This document shows positions 1-7,904 of a stretch of DNA of 64,000 nucleotides, one piece after another. Each line of letters begins with the position of its first letter. The stretch's first letter is position 1. Under the pieces are notes generated by a model. The model was not told where the DNA came from and ran no database searches. It worked only from the letters and a program-made list of their open reading frames with translations. The DNA is taken from positions 1-64,000 of the forward strand of contig AZWL01000023.1 in NCBI GenBank assembly GCA_000514715.1, given 5' to 3'. Origin of the DNA: Streptomyces sp. CNH099 (GTDB lineage: Bacteria; Actinomycetota; Actinomycetes; Streptomycetales; Streptomycetaceae). The position numbers and the translations under genes were made by a program.

Positions 1-4
1 GCGT

Positions 5-216
5 GGGTCCATCCCCGCGTGCGCGGGGAGCAGCGTACCGGCAGTGTGCACCTGAGGCTCGGCGTGGGTCCATCCCCGCGTGCGCGGGGAGCAGCAGACC
101 GAGATGGAGACCACGCCCTACGAGATGGGTCCATCCCCGCGTGCGCGGGGAGCAGCGAGATTGCGGAGAGACCCTGCCACACGCTGAGGGTCCATCCCCG
201 CGTGCGCGGGGAGCAG
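5..216 (-). CRISPR. CRISPR array 1 (type I-E-like), left end cut by window
   Basis: Four identical 29-bp repeats start at 5, 66, 127 and 188 and are separated by three 32-bp spacers, giving an exact 61-bp period. The repeat carries the 16-bp palindrome CCCCGCGTGCGCGGGG. Read on the minus strand it begins CTGCTCCCCGCG and ends GGGATGGACCC, which matches the known type I-E repeat pattern. Transcription is therefore leftward, with the leader at 217 onward and the newest spacer next to it. The four bases before position 5 look like the end of another spacer, so the array continues outside the window. No cas gene is visible. Confidence 0.95.
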
Positions 217-345
217 GCTCGCTGACCTGGGTGTTTATCGAAGGAAGAGGCCGTCCTGAGCAACAAATGAAGATTCGGACATTTCCACCAACGAGCTAGG
301 AGCCTGCGTACACCCCTGTATGCGGCATCCAACTCTCCACACCAT
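217..345 (-). promoter_or_regulatory. CRISPR leader 1
   Basis: This sequence directly flanks the leader-proximal repeat and is relatively AT-rich for this genome (it contains CAACAAATGAAGATTCGGAC). Almost the same sequence follows arrays 2 (6275 onward) and 3 (12647 onward), in the same orientation and at the same distance. Conservation next to all three arrays, on the side where spacers would be added, identifies it as the leader and array promoter. The exact transcription start cannot be assigned by eye. Confidence 0.85.
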
Positions 346-745
346 GCTACGAGTTCAGCTTCAACCGAGTGGGCAGGACCGCACACCGAACTCAAGCTGC
401 CAGGGCAGCGACCACCAGGCCGCACGACGGCACAGGGCGCCCACCCTCCGTACGACCGCGCCCGCGGCGCTGATCGCGTACGCGGCGCGGTAGTCCCGAC
501 GGCGACCTGCGGACTCGTCCTGTCCCCCGTGGCACGGGACTACGACCGACCGGCGACACAGACCGTGCCCGCGAACCCCGCGACCGGTCGGTCAGGGCCG
601 TGGTCCACGCGGACACGCGCATGCGGCCCGAAGAACCGGGCCGGGCCGGGTACGACCTCGGGCTGTCACGGAGTCGACCGGACGCCTCCCCTCCCCCGGC
701 GGAGGACCGGCGCGGGCGGGTCCGCGCCCCCGAGCCCCGTCGCCG
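300..745. repeat. Right flank of array 1, duplicated beside array 3; no intact gene
   Basis: No convincing gene is present here. About 300-475 resembles the right flank of array 3 (about 12725-12905), including the shared string GCTACGAGTTCAGCTTCAAC. A short match around 505-523 (GCGGACTCGTCCTG) recurs near 13080, and 535-690 resembles 13508-13675 (shared CTACGACCGACCG and GTCGACCGGACGCCT). The intervening material differs: the array 3 copy carries extra DNA including an NTF2-like gene. This marks a segmental duplication followed by insertion or deletion. Confidence 0.7.
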
Positions 746-812
746 GAACTGAACGCGGGGCGCCGCGAGTTGAACATGGTCGGAGTTCTCACGCCGGAAG
801 GTCACACATGAA
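744..812 (+). repeat. LLM-gene 5' region, copy A of a duplicated segment
   Basis: The stretch ending in the ribosome binding site and start of the LLM oxidoreductase gene recurs at 9682-9750. Shared strings are GGGGCGCCGCGAGTTGAAC and GGAGTTCTCACGCCGGAAG. The similarity runs through the start codon: ATGAAGATCGGTT here against GTGAGGATAGGTT there. Copy A drives an intact gene and copy B does not. Confidence 0.75.
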
Positions 813-1710
813 GATCGGTTTCGCACTCCCCCAGTTCCACCGCCAGGCCGACGACGTCGCCCGGACGGCGACGTTCGCCGCCGCGATCGAGGAGGCCGGG
901 GGCGCCAGCCTGTGGGTGGGGGACCGCAATCTGGCCGCGGTGGACCCCGTCGTGGGCTACGGCGGGCGGGGCAACACCATCCCGGAGGAACTGAACCCCG
1001 CCGCCGACCCGTTCGTCCTGCTCGGCGTCGCCGCCGCCGCGACCAGCCGCGTACAGCTCGGCACCCACGTCCTGGTCGCCCCGCTGTACCCGCCCGTCCA
1101 ACTGGCCCGGTCCCTGACGACGATCGACCTGATCAGCGGCGGCCGGCTGCTCCCCGGCTTCGGCGTCGGCTGGTCCCCCGAGGAGTACCGGGCGGCGGGC
1201 CTGGACTTCACCCGCCGCGGCGCCCGCATGGAAGAACTGCTCGACGCCCTCCACGCCATCTGGACCACCGACCCGGCCCGGTACGAGGGCAACCAGCTCT
1301 CCGTCCCCGCACACCACTCCCCCCTGAAGCCGGCCCAGCGCCCCCGGCCGCCCTTCTACCTCGGCGCCCTCTCCGAGCGCGCCCTGCGCCGGGTCGCCCG
1401 CCGCGGCGACGGCTGGCTGCCGGTGGTCGTCGTCCCGAGCTACGTCGACGTCGACGGCCTCATAGCGCAGCGCACGCTGCTGGACGACCTCGCCCGGGAA
1501 AGCGACCGGGCCCCCGCCGACATCGACGCGGTGCTGCGGGTGAACATCGACGCGGGTACGAGCACGGAGAAGGTCGCCGACACCGTGAAGGAGGTCCACG
1601 AGCGCACCGGAATCGACCACTTCATGATCGACTCGATGTACGACGTGGACACCGCCGAGGGCTCCGTGGAGCACGCCCGGCAGATCCTCGACCTCGTCGG
1701 AAAGGGCTGA
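808..1710 (+). CDS. LLM class flavin-dependent oxidoreductase
   Basis: A 300-residue protein of the bacterial luciferase-like (LLM) superfamily, which uses FMN or F420 in a TIM-barrel fold. The N-terminus MKIGFALPQF is the usual first strand. The stretch GTHVLVAPLYPP followed by LTTIDLISGGRL and GFGVGW (roughly residues 95-130) is characteristic of the F420-dependent branch. The ATG at 808 is chosen because GGAAGG lies six bases upstream and the fold starts exactly there; the longer upstream frame is junk. The substrate is unknown. The gene stands alone, and its 5' region is duplicated at 9682. Confidence 0.9.
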   Translation: MKIGFALPQFHRQADDVARTATFAAAIEEAGGASLWVGDRNLAAVDPVVGYGGRGNTIPEELNPAADPFVLLGVAAAATSRVQLGTHVLVAPLYPPVQLARSLTTIDLISGGRLLPGFGVGWSPEEYRAAGLDFTRRGARMEELLDALHAIWTTDPARYEGNQLSVPAHHSPLKPAQRPRPPFYLGALSERALRRVARRGDGWLPVVVVPSYVDVDGLIAQRTLLDDLARESDRAPADIDAVLRVNIDAGTSTEKVADTVKEVHERTGIDHFMIDSMYDVDTAEGSVEHARQILDLVGKG

Positions 1711-1992
1711 AGCTCGTTCCGCCCCGCCGGCCCTCCCCGCCGGCCCTCCCCGCCGCGGGGGGGCGGGCGGCGTCGGCGACTCGGGTCAGGCGGAGGACCT
1801 GCGGCACCCCGCGAAAGGAGACCGCCCAACCGGGGCGGGCCCCCGGGAAGAGTCCGGGAGGAGAGTGTGTTGAGGGGAGGGCGCCGGGAGGGCGGGAGAG
1901 CGTCCCCCGTCGCGGAGTAGGGCTGCCGTGAGTGGCTCGGGACACGCTGTGGACGGGTGGACCGCGCTCCACCCGGGAGAGGGCGGGAGCCG

Positions 1993-3027
1993 ATGAGCCT
2001 TCGCCAGTTCGAGTACGCCCTGGCGGTTGCGGCGGAAGGCTCGGTGACGGCGGCGGCGGAGCTGCTGCACGTGGCCCAGCCGTCGATGTCCCAGCAGATC
2101 CGCAACCTGGAACGCGACCTCGGCGTGAGGTTGTTCGCCCGTACGTCGGCCGGACTGGTGCCCACCGCGGTCGGCCGGGCGTTCCTGCACGAGGCAGAGG
2201 TCGCGGTGAAGGCGGCGCGGCGGGCCAGGGCGACGGCGCGGGCCGGAGCGGACGACCTGGTGGGAGAGCTGGTGGTGTCGGTGCAGCTGGGCTTCGGCAC
2301 GCGGCAGCTGCCGCACGCGCTGGGCGTGCTGCGGCGCCGCTTCCCGCGGCTGGAGGTCACCGTCTTCGAGGAGCCGAGTTCCGTCGAGCTGGAGCGGCTG
2401 TGCCGCCGGGGCGCGCTGGACCTCGCCCTGATGGCGAAGTGCGAGCGGAGCCCCGCCGACGCCCACCACCTCGGTGACGAGGAGTTCGTCGTGGTGCTGG
2501 GCGCCGGGCACCGTCTGCTCGCCGCGGACCGGGTCGAGCTGCGCGAGCTGGCGGGGGAGCCGTGGGTGAGGTTCGACCGCGACAGCGCGCTCGACGGCGT
2601 GCTGCTGAACACGCTGCGGAACAACGATCCGGCCCCGGCCACGGCCGCCCGCGTGTCCCAGACGGCGACGGCGGTCCGGTGGGCCGCCCACGGGCTGGGG
2701 GCGACGCTCGTCCCGGCCTCCGCGGTGCCCCGCGGCTACGAGCACCTCGCGCGTCCGGTGTCCCCGCCCGTACCCCAGCCTGTCATCGCCGTGGTCCCGT
2801 CGGACGCGGGACCGGCGGCGACGGCTCTGCTCGACGAGCTGCTGCACGACGAGACATGGGACCGCTCCGCCTCCGTTCGTACGTCAGGTGCTGGAGCCGG
2901 TGAGCTTCACGATGAGGTTGCCGCGGTGAACACCGGCGAACAGCTCGTCCTGGGCCGTGATCGCTCGTTCCAGCGGACCCTTGAGGACGGTGTGGGCGAA
3001 GGTGATCCGGCCCTCGGCGTGCCATGA
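1993..3027 (+). CDS. LysR family transcriptional regulator with run-on C-terminus
   Basis: The N-terminal winged helix-turn-helix (residues 4-62: FEYALAVAAEGSVTAAAELL, then QPSMSQQIRNLE) is a textbook LysR DNA-binding domain. The effector-binding domain follows, to about residue 290. The ATG at 1993 has a GGGAG site just upstream. LysR proteins are usually near 300 residues, but this frame gives 344. The last 48 or so residues lie entirely antisense to the 3' end of the convergent oxidoreductase gene (2884-3027), so the original stop has probably been lost. It may control the leftward oxidoreductase operon; no operator was identified. Confidence 0.87.
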   Translation: MSLRQFEYALAVAAEGSVTAAAELLHVAQPSMSQQIRNLERDLGVRLFARTSAGLVPTAVGRAFLHEAEVAVKAARRARATARAGADDLVGELVVSVQLGFGTRQLPHALGVLRRRFPRLEVTVFEEPSSVELERLCRRGALDLALMAKCERSPADAHHLGDEEFVVVLGAGHRLLAADRVELRELAGEPWVRFDRDSALDGVLLNTLRNNDPAPATAARVSQTATAVRWAAHGLGATLVPASAVPRGYEHLARPVSPPVPQPVIAVVPSDAGPAATALLDELLHDETWDRSASVRTSGAGAGELHDEVAAVNTGEQLVLGRDRSFQRTLEDGVGEGDPALGVP

Positions 3028-3921
3028 GGCGTAGTGGCTGTTCCATGCCTGCACCTGTTCAGGGGTGTGCCTGGTGGAGAAGGGGCGGATCTGGATCTCG
3101 TTGACGAGGGCCGTCATGATGTCCAGGCGGGGGAACCCGCCGTCCCCGCCGCCGATCTGGCCGGCGAGTACGCCGCACAAGGCGAAGCGGGCGCCGGGCG
3201 CCGCGTGCCGGATCGCGGCCTCGAACTGAGCGCCGCCCACGGTGTCGAAGAACACGGAGATCCCGTCCGGGGCGAGTTCGGTGAGCCGGTCGTCGAGGTT
3301 CTCGGACTTGTAGTCGATGGCGGCGTCGAGGCCGACCTCCTCGACGAGGAAGCGGCACTTGTCCGCCCCGCCGGCGATCCCGATGACCCGGGCGGCGCCG
3401 CGTGCCTTCGCGATCTGCGCTGCCATCGAGCCGACGCCTCCGGCCGCTCCGCTGACGAGCACGGTGTCGTCCGTCCCGACGACGGCGATGTCGACGATGC
3501 CGTGGTAGGCGGGCACGCCCTGGTTGAGCAGGTACTCGGGGCCGGGGAAGGCGCCGTCGGGGACGGGAAACGTCTCGGCGGCGCCGAGGGTGCTGTGCTC
3601 GCGCCAGCCCGACATGTGCAGCACGGTGGTGCCGACCGGGCGGTCCGCGGCGCGGGACTCGACGACCCGGCCGATCGCCGGGCCGAAGATGGGTTCGCCG
3701 ATCCGGAAGGGGGGAATCGGCAGCCGGGGCTGTTCCAGCATGAGGTCGCCGGTGGCGGCGATGATCTGCTGGAAGGTGTTCTCCACCCGCACCTGGCCCT
3801 CGTTCAGGGGCGGCAGCTCCACCGGTGCCACCTGGAGCAGCGAGCTGGGTCGCTGGGTGAGGTCCGTGCGGTGCGCGCGCAGCACGACCGCTGACGACTT
3901 GGGAACGCTCATGGGGCTCAT
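2884..3921 (-). CDS. Zinc-free MDR/quinone-oxidoreductase-like NAD(P)-dependent oxidoreductase
   Basis: A 345-residue medium-chain dehydrogenase/reductase. The Rossmann motif AAGGVGSMAAQIAKARG lies at about residues 159-175, and SVFFDTVGG near residue 228 is typical of the zinc-independent enoyl/quinone reductase branch (CurA/leukotriene B4 dehydrogenase-like). The ATG at 3921 has GAAGGA eight bases upstream. It is the last gene of a leftward operon after two SDR genes (35-bp gap to the SDR at 3957-4700), which suggests a shared redox pathway on an unknown carbonyl substrate. Its 3' end overlaps the LysR gene by 144 bp. Confidence 0.88.
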   Translation of the reverse strand: MSPMSVPKSSAVVLRAHRTDLTQRPSSLLQVAPVELPPLNEGQVRVENTFQQIIAATGDLMLEQPRLPIPPFRIGEPIFGPAIGRVVESRAADRPVGTTVLHMSGWREHSTLGAAETFPVPDGAFPGPEYLLNQGVPAYHGIVDIAVVGTDDTVLVSGAAGGVGSMAAQIAKARGAARVIGIAGGADKCRFLVEEVGLDAAIDYKSENLDDRLTELAPDGISVFFDTVGGAQFEAAIRHAAPGARFALCGVLAGQIGGGDGGFPRLDIMTALVNEIQIRPFSTRHTPEQVQAWNSHYASWHAEGRITFAHTVLKGPLERAITAQDELFAGVHRGNLIVKLTGSST

Positions 3922-3956
3922 GGGGACATCCTTCGGTTGGCGCGTGCCGGGGGTGG

Positions 3957-4700
3957 TCAGAGCTGGGTGACTCCGCCGTCCACGGGGAGTTCGATGCCTG
4001 CGGTGTAGGTCGCGTCGAAGGCGAGGAACGCGGCCGCGGCGGCGATCTCGTCGAGGGTGCCGAAACGCCGCATGGGGTTGTCCGCGACGCGCTCCGCCTT
4101 GAACTGCTCGGCGGACTCCCTGGTCATCGAGCGCTCCAGAATCCCCGTGTCGATGGGACCGGGGCTGAGCGCATTCACGCGGATCGTGCGCGGAAGCAAC
4201 TCGCGGGAGAGGCTGCGGGCCATGGATCGCACCGCTGCCTTGCCGGCCGCGTAGACGCTGGTGTCCAGCATGCCGACGGTGCCGGCGACCGAGGTGGTGA
4301 GGACGACGCCGGCGCCCGTGTTCAGCAGCGGGGCGAGCTTCTGCACGGTGAAGAAGGCGCCCTTGACGTTGATCGCGAACAGTTCGTCGTACACCTCCTC
4401 GGTCGTCGACTCGAAAGGCGTGAGGGCGGTGATGCCGGCGTTGACGAACAGCGCGTCGACCGTGCCGAGTTCGGCCTTCACACCGTCCGCCAGGGCGTCC
4501 AGGTCGGACAGCGAGGACACGTCGCCGCGGAGGGCCACCGCGTTCTCGCCGAGCCGCTCCCGCGCGGCGTCGAGCGCGCCCTGAGAACGTCCGGTGATCA
4601 CCACGCGGGCTCCGCCGACCGCCAGCAGCGTCGCTGTCGCGAGCCCTATGCCGCTGCTGCCACCGGTGACCACCGCATTCTTGCCGCTGTAAATTCCCAT
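3957..4700 (-). CDS. SDR family NAD(P)-dependent oxidoreductase
   Basis: A 247-residue classical short-chain dehydrogenase. The cofactor motif TGGSSGIG is at residues 12-19, NAG at 87-89, the catalytic Ser at 137, and YxxxK as Tyr150/Lys154. The C-terminus carries the usual GIELPVDGGVTQL ending. The start at 4700 is preferred because GAAGGA lies nine bases upstream; a longer frame to 4757 has no such support. It is the middle gene of the leftward three-gene oxidoreductase operon. Confidence 0.92.
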   Translation of the reverse strand: MGIYSGKNAVVTGGSSGIGLATATLLAVGGARVVITGRSQGALDAARERLGENAVALRGDVSSLSDLDALADGVKAELGTVDALFVNAGITALTPFESTTEEVYDELFAINVKGAFFTVQKLAPLLNTGAGVVLTTSVAGTVGMLDTSVYAAGKAAVRSMARSLSRELLPRTIRVNALSPGPIDTGILERSMTRESAEQFKAERVADNPMRRFGTLDEIAAAAAFLAFDATYTAGIELPVDGGVTQL

Positions 4701-4791
4701 GCCAGGGTTCCTTCGTTCTTTGATGTGACGGCTCGGCGGCGCACCGGATATTCGCACGCCGAATTTCTGGAGGCGACAGTTTCCGTAGGTG

Positions 4792-5565
4792 TCAATTCCT
4801 GGGGAATTCGCCGCCGTCGACGGAGAGGTAGGCGCCGGTGAGCCAGCTCGCCCGGTCGGACACGAGGAACAGCACCGCGTCAGCGATGTCGTCAGGCTGG
4901 CCGTCGCGCCCGATCGGGGGTGTGTTGGTCGCCGCCGACGCCTCGTCGTCTCTTGCCCACCGCTTCCGCGTCTCCTCGCCGCCGGGTGTGGAGGTCCGGC
5001 CCGGGCCCAGTGCGTTGACCCGGATCCCGAACGGGGCCAACTCCGCGGCCAGGGCCCGGCTGTAGCTCTCCAGCCCCGCCTTCGACGCCTGGTAGTGCGC
5101 GAACGCCGGCACCGGCGGGAGGAGCGCGGCCGTGGAGATGTGCACGATCGCCCCCGACCCGCGTTCCCGCATCGCCGGTACCAGCAGCGAGTTCAGTCGC
5201 ACAGCGGCCATGAGGTTCAGGTCCAGCGCGTCCTGCCACTCCCCGGCGGAGATCGCCATGGCGCTGGCGCCCTCGTCGGCCCGCGCCCCACCCGCGTTGT
5301 GGACCAGGATGTCCACCCCGCCGAGCCTTTCCCGCACAGCAGCCGCCAGCGCCTGCGTCCCCGCCTCCGTCCGGATGTCGGCCGTCACGAAGGCGGCGCC
5401 CTCCGGCGCCGTGTACGCGGTCGACCTGGCGGTGGCCAGGACCTCGGCGCCTGCGTCGAGGAGCTGGCGCACGACGGCCGCCCCGATTCCGCGGGAACCA
5501 CCTGTGACCAGGGCGCGCTTTCCCTTGAGTGCAGGTGCCCCAGATCCGTTCTCGACCGTGGTCAT
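4792..5565 (-). CDS. SDR family oxidoreductase
   Basis: A 257-residue classical SDR. TGGSRGIG lies at residues 21-28, NAG at 90-92, Ser144, and YxxxK as Tyr158/Lys162. It ends with the conserved GAYLSVDGGEFPRN-type tail. The ATG at 5565 has GAGAGGA upstream with good spacing, so the extra 39 residues of the longer frame are rejected. It is the first gene of the leftward operon; 91 bp separate it from the next SDR. The paired SDRs are only moderately alike, so they are probably not a recent duplication. Confidence 0.92.
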   Translation of the reverse strand: MTTVENGSGAPALKGKRALVTGGSRGIGAAVVRQLLDAGAEVLATARSTAYTAPEGAAFVTADIRTEAGTQALAAAVRERLGGVDILVHNAGGARADEGASAMAISAGEWQDALDLNLMAAVRLNSLLVPAMRERGSGAIVHISTAALLPPVPAFAHYQASKAGLESYSRALAAELAPFGIRVNALGPGRTSTPGGEETRKRWARDDEASAATNTPPIGRDGQPDDIADAVLFLVSDRASWLTGAYLSVDGGEFPRN

Positions 5566-5771
5566 GCCGTTGGTCCTCTCGATTGCGTTCCCGTTGGATC
5601 GGCGCAACAAGGATCGACGTGCACGCCGCGCGAATTCATGAAAAATCGCGGGTGTGTGCACCTCGTCGAGCCGCCGTTTCACGGTACGCCGGGAAAAGAA
5701 CGAGCAGCAAAGACGAAATATCAGCAGGCGACATAGGAAATCCCTATGGCATCGCGGCTGCCGTACTTGGT
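5566..5771 (-). promoter_or_regulatory. Upstream region of the SDR operon
   Basis: No gene is seen here. This must hold the promoter of the leftward oxidoreductase operon. It is somewhat AT-richer than its surroundings around 5633-5650 and contains the palindrome TTCATGAA there, a possible regulator site. No clear -35/-10 pair was found. The left duplicated block of array 2 begins at 5772. Confidence 0.4.
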
Positions 5772-5879
5772 GAGCTGCCCGTGGAGGCGCAGCCCGACGG
5801 ACAGGGCGAGACGATCAGGGCGTGGCGAACTCCGCGTGCCTGACGACGGTGACGAACGCCGTCCAGCGGCGGGGGTGAA
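5772..5879. pseudogene. Fossil block: graspetide methyltransferase 3' end (+) and DUF397 3' end (-)
   Basis: This 108-bp block matches 12327-12434 over its full length with about 14 differences by eye. In the copy at 12.3 kb the first part encodes the true C-terminus of the PIMT-type methyltransferase (ELPVEALPDG, stop); here it reads ELPVEAQPDG with the stop destroyed. The second part (5815-5879, minus strand) encodes the C-terminal end of a DUF397 protein, including a stop at 5815-5817. Homology ends exactly at the first repeat of array 2. Confidence 0.8.
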
Positions 5880-6274
5880 GGGTCCATACCCGCGTGCGCG
5901 GGGAGCAGACCCCGGCCGAGATCGCCACCCTCGTGGCGCTGGGGCCATCCCCGCGTGCGCGGGGAGCAGCCTTGGCTGGAGCCGCCGGCGCCGCAGAACC
6001 AGGGTCCATACCCGCGTGCGCGAGGAGCAGTTCTTCGACTCGATGACCGCGTACCCGGCCGTGGGTCCATCCCCGCGTGCACGGGGAGCAGGCATTGCCG
6101 ATCTGCGTGCGCTGCTCGGTCTCGGGTCCATCCCCGCGTGCGCGGGGAGCAGTCCTCGATCTCGCGGATGATCCGCGCCAAGTGGGGTCCATCCCCGCGT
6201 GCGCGGGGAGCAGGCCATCCTGATCTGCCACCGCGACATGTGGGAGGGTCCATCCCCGCGTGCGCGGGGAGCAG
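5880..6274 (-). CRISPR. CRISPR array 2 (type I-E-like), 7 repeats, 6 spacers
   Basis: Repeats start at 5880, 5941, 6002, 6063, 6124, 6185 and 6246, an unbroken 61-bp period with 32-bp spacers. The three rightmost, leader-proximal repeats match the consensus. The four to the left carry substitutions: ATACCC for ATCCCC at 5880 and 6002, GGGGCC for GGGTCC at 5941, CGAGGAG at 6002, and GTGCACGGGG at 6063. Decay at the end far from the leader confirms leftward transcription. The leader begins at 6275. Confidence 0.97.
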
Positions 6275-6425
6275 TCTCGCTGACCTGGGTGTTTATCGAA
6301 GGAAGCAGCCGTCCTGAGCAACAAATGAAGATTCGGACATTTCCACCACCGAGCGAGAAGCCTGTGTACACCCTGGTGCGCGAGGTCCAACTCTTCACGC
6401 CATGCTACGGCTTCAACCGCGAGGG
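6275..6425 (-). promoter_or_regulatory. CRISPR leader 2 and conserved flank
   Basis: The sequence TCTCGCTGACCTGGGTGTTT directly follows the last repeat and is shared with the other two arrays. Similarity continues through CATTTCCACC and a degenerate region to CCATGCTACGGCTTCAACCG. From about 6426 to 6532 I see no gene and no further similarity. Confidence 0.85.
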
Positions 6426-6532
6426 CCGTCGCCTTCCCCGGCGGACGACCGGCGAGGACGTGTCCGCAACGCCCGGCGGTGGTGGGTGGGGCAGCCGCCC
6501 GGCCGGCGCTCGATGCCCGCGAGCAGCTCGGC

Positions 6533-6562
6533 TTGACTTGGCCTTTGCCTAACCGCTATCTA
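6533..6562 (+). promoter_or_regulatory. Promoter of the PadR/ABC operon (leaderless)
   Basis: TTGACT (6533-6538) is followed after 18 bp by TATCTA (6557-6562). This is a good match to the housekeeping sigma consensus and strikingly AT-rich for this genome. The ATG of the PadR gene lies eight bases after the -10 box, so the transcript probably starts at the start codon and is leaderless, as is common in actinobacteria. Confidence 0.7.
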
Positions 6563-6569
6563 TTCCCAC

Positions 6570-7109
6570 ATGCAGGACGTGGTGCTGGCGCTGCTGGCCA
6601 AGGAGCCGTCGCACGGGTACGACCTGCGCGCGCGGCTGCTCGCCGCGCTCGGGCCGCTGGGCGAGACGCTGAATGCGGGCCAGATCTACGTGACCCTCAC
6701 CCGGCTCGAAAAGGCGGGCCTGGTCGTCCAGGAGCGTGAGGACGCGCCGGTACGCGGCCCGCGGCGCAAGGTGTACGCGCTGACCGCGGCCGGCCAGGAG
6801 CGGGTTGCCGCGTGGCTGGCCGAGGGCCTCGGGCCCCGAGCGGACGTGACGGAGTTCCACCTGCAGCTGGTGGCCGCCGCGGAGTCGGGCATGGCCTCGC
6901 CGCTCGCGCTCATCGAGGCCCGGCGCCGCGAGCTGAGGCGCAGCCTCGCCGAGGCCCAGCGCGCCGTCCTCACCCACGACAGAGACTCGGAGGCCGGGCT
7001 GCTACTGGAGGGCGTGGCGCTCCGGCTGCACGCGGATCTGCGCTGGCTGGAGGCGTGCGAGCGCACCTGGTCCGCCACCACCGCGCACAAGGAAGGCGGA
7101 GGGAACTGA
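6570..7109 (+). CDS. PadR family transcriptional regulator
   Basis: A 179-residue protein with the PadR winged helix at residues 1-80 (VLALLAKEPSHGYDL, then GQIYVTLTRLEKAGLV). A longer helical C-terminal dimerisation domain like that of the PadR-s2/AphA branch follows. The stop overlaps the next gene's start as ATGA, so it is translated with the ABC exporter genes. PadR proteins commonly repress neighbouring transporter genes until a ligand binds; here the likely target is its own leaderless promoter. It lies immediately right of CRISPR leader 2. Confidence 0.93.
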   Translation: MQDVVLALLAKEPSHGYDLRARLLAALGPLGETLNAGQIYVTLTRLEKAGLVVQEREDAPVRGPRRKVYALTAAGQERVAAWLAEGLGPRADVTEFHLQLVAAAESGMASPLALIEARRRELRRSLAEAQRAVLTHDRDSEAGLLLEGVALRLHADLRWLEACERTWSATTAHKEGGGN

Positions 7110-7903
7110 TGACGACACGAGGCGGCCGGAGGCGCGGTGCACGGCCGCGGCACGGCGACCCCGAGGGCCGGCCCGCAGGCCCGGTGCTGCGCGCCGTCGG
7201 CCTGTCGCGGTTCTACGGGCAGGGCGAGAGCACGGTCGTCGCCGTCGACCGGGTCGACCTCGACGTACCCACGGGACAGACGCTCGCCGTGACCGGCCCG
7301 AGCGGCTGCGGCAAGTCGACGCTGCTGCACCTGCTCGGCGGCCTCGACCGGCCCGACGAGGGCGAGGTGTGGCTCGGCGGGCAGCGCATCGACCTGCTCG
7401 GCGAACGCGCCCTCGCCCGGCTCCGGCGCCGCGCCGTCGGCTTCGTACACCAGGACTTCCACCTGATGGACGAGCTGACCGCGGCCGAGAACGTCGAACT
7501 GCCCGCGCTCCTCGCCGGCGACTCCCCGCGCACCGCCCGCCGCCGCGCCGCCGCCCTCCTCGACCGCGTCGGGCTCGCCGACCGGGCCCGCCACGTGCCG
7601 TCCGAGCTGTCCGGCGGGCAGCGCCAGCGGGTCGCCATCGCCCGCGCCCTGGTCAACGAGCCGCTCGTGGTCCTCGCCGACGAGCCCACCGGGAACCTCG
7701 ACACCGCCGCGACCCACGACATCCTCCGCCTCTTCGCCGACCTGCACGCCGGCGGGCAGACCCTCGTGCTCGTCACCCACGACGAACGCGTCGCCGCCAC
7801 CGCGGACCGGATCGTCTCCCTGTGGGACGGGGCGTCCGCCGACGACACCCCGCTCGACGCGGGCGGCTCGCGACTCGGCGCGCTCCTCGGCTGGGAGGAG
7901 TGA
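7109..7903 (+). CDS. ABC transporter ATP-binding protein (MacB/LolD-like)
   Basis: A 264-residue ATPase. Walker A GPSGCGKST is at residues 63-71, the Q-loop at HQDF (114-117), the signature LSGGQ at 167-171, Walker B VVLADEP at 187-193 and the H-loop His at 224. The spacing is that of the LolD/MacB/FtsE family, which pairs with FtsX-like permeases; one follows two bases downstream. The ATG overlaps the PadR stop. The N-terminal 25 residues are an Arg/Gly-rich extension. The likely role is export or extraction of a lipid or peptide. Confidence 0.95.
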   Translation: MTTRGGRRRGARPRHGDPEGRPAGPVLRAVGLSRFYGQGESTVVAVDRVDLDVPTGQTLAVTGPSGCGKSTLLHLLGGLDRPDEGEVWLGGQRIDLLGERALARLRRRAVGFVHQDFHLMDELTAAENVELPALLAGDSPRTARRRAAALLDRVGLADRARHVPSELSGGQRQRVAIARALVNEPLVVLADEPTGNLDTAATHDILRLFADLHAGGQTLVLVTHDERVAATADRIVSLWDGASADDTPLDAGGSRLGALLGWEE

Positions 7904-7904
7904 C

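Noticed and set aside
3..6390. Repeated protein-like frames with PRARGA, IPACAGSS and SPRTRGW motifs across 1-300 and 5740-6390
   Set aside because: They are translations of the CRISPR repeat in different frames; the 61-bp period and non-coding leader explain them.
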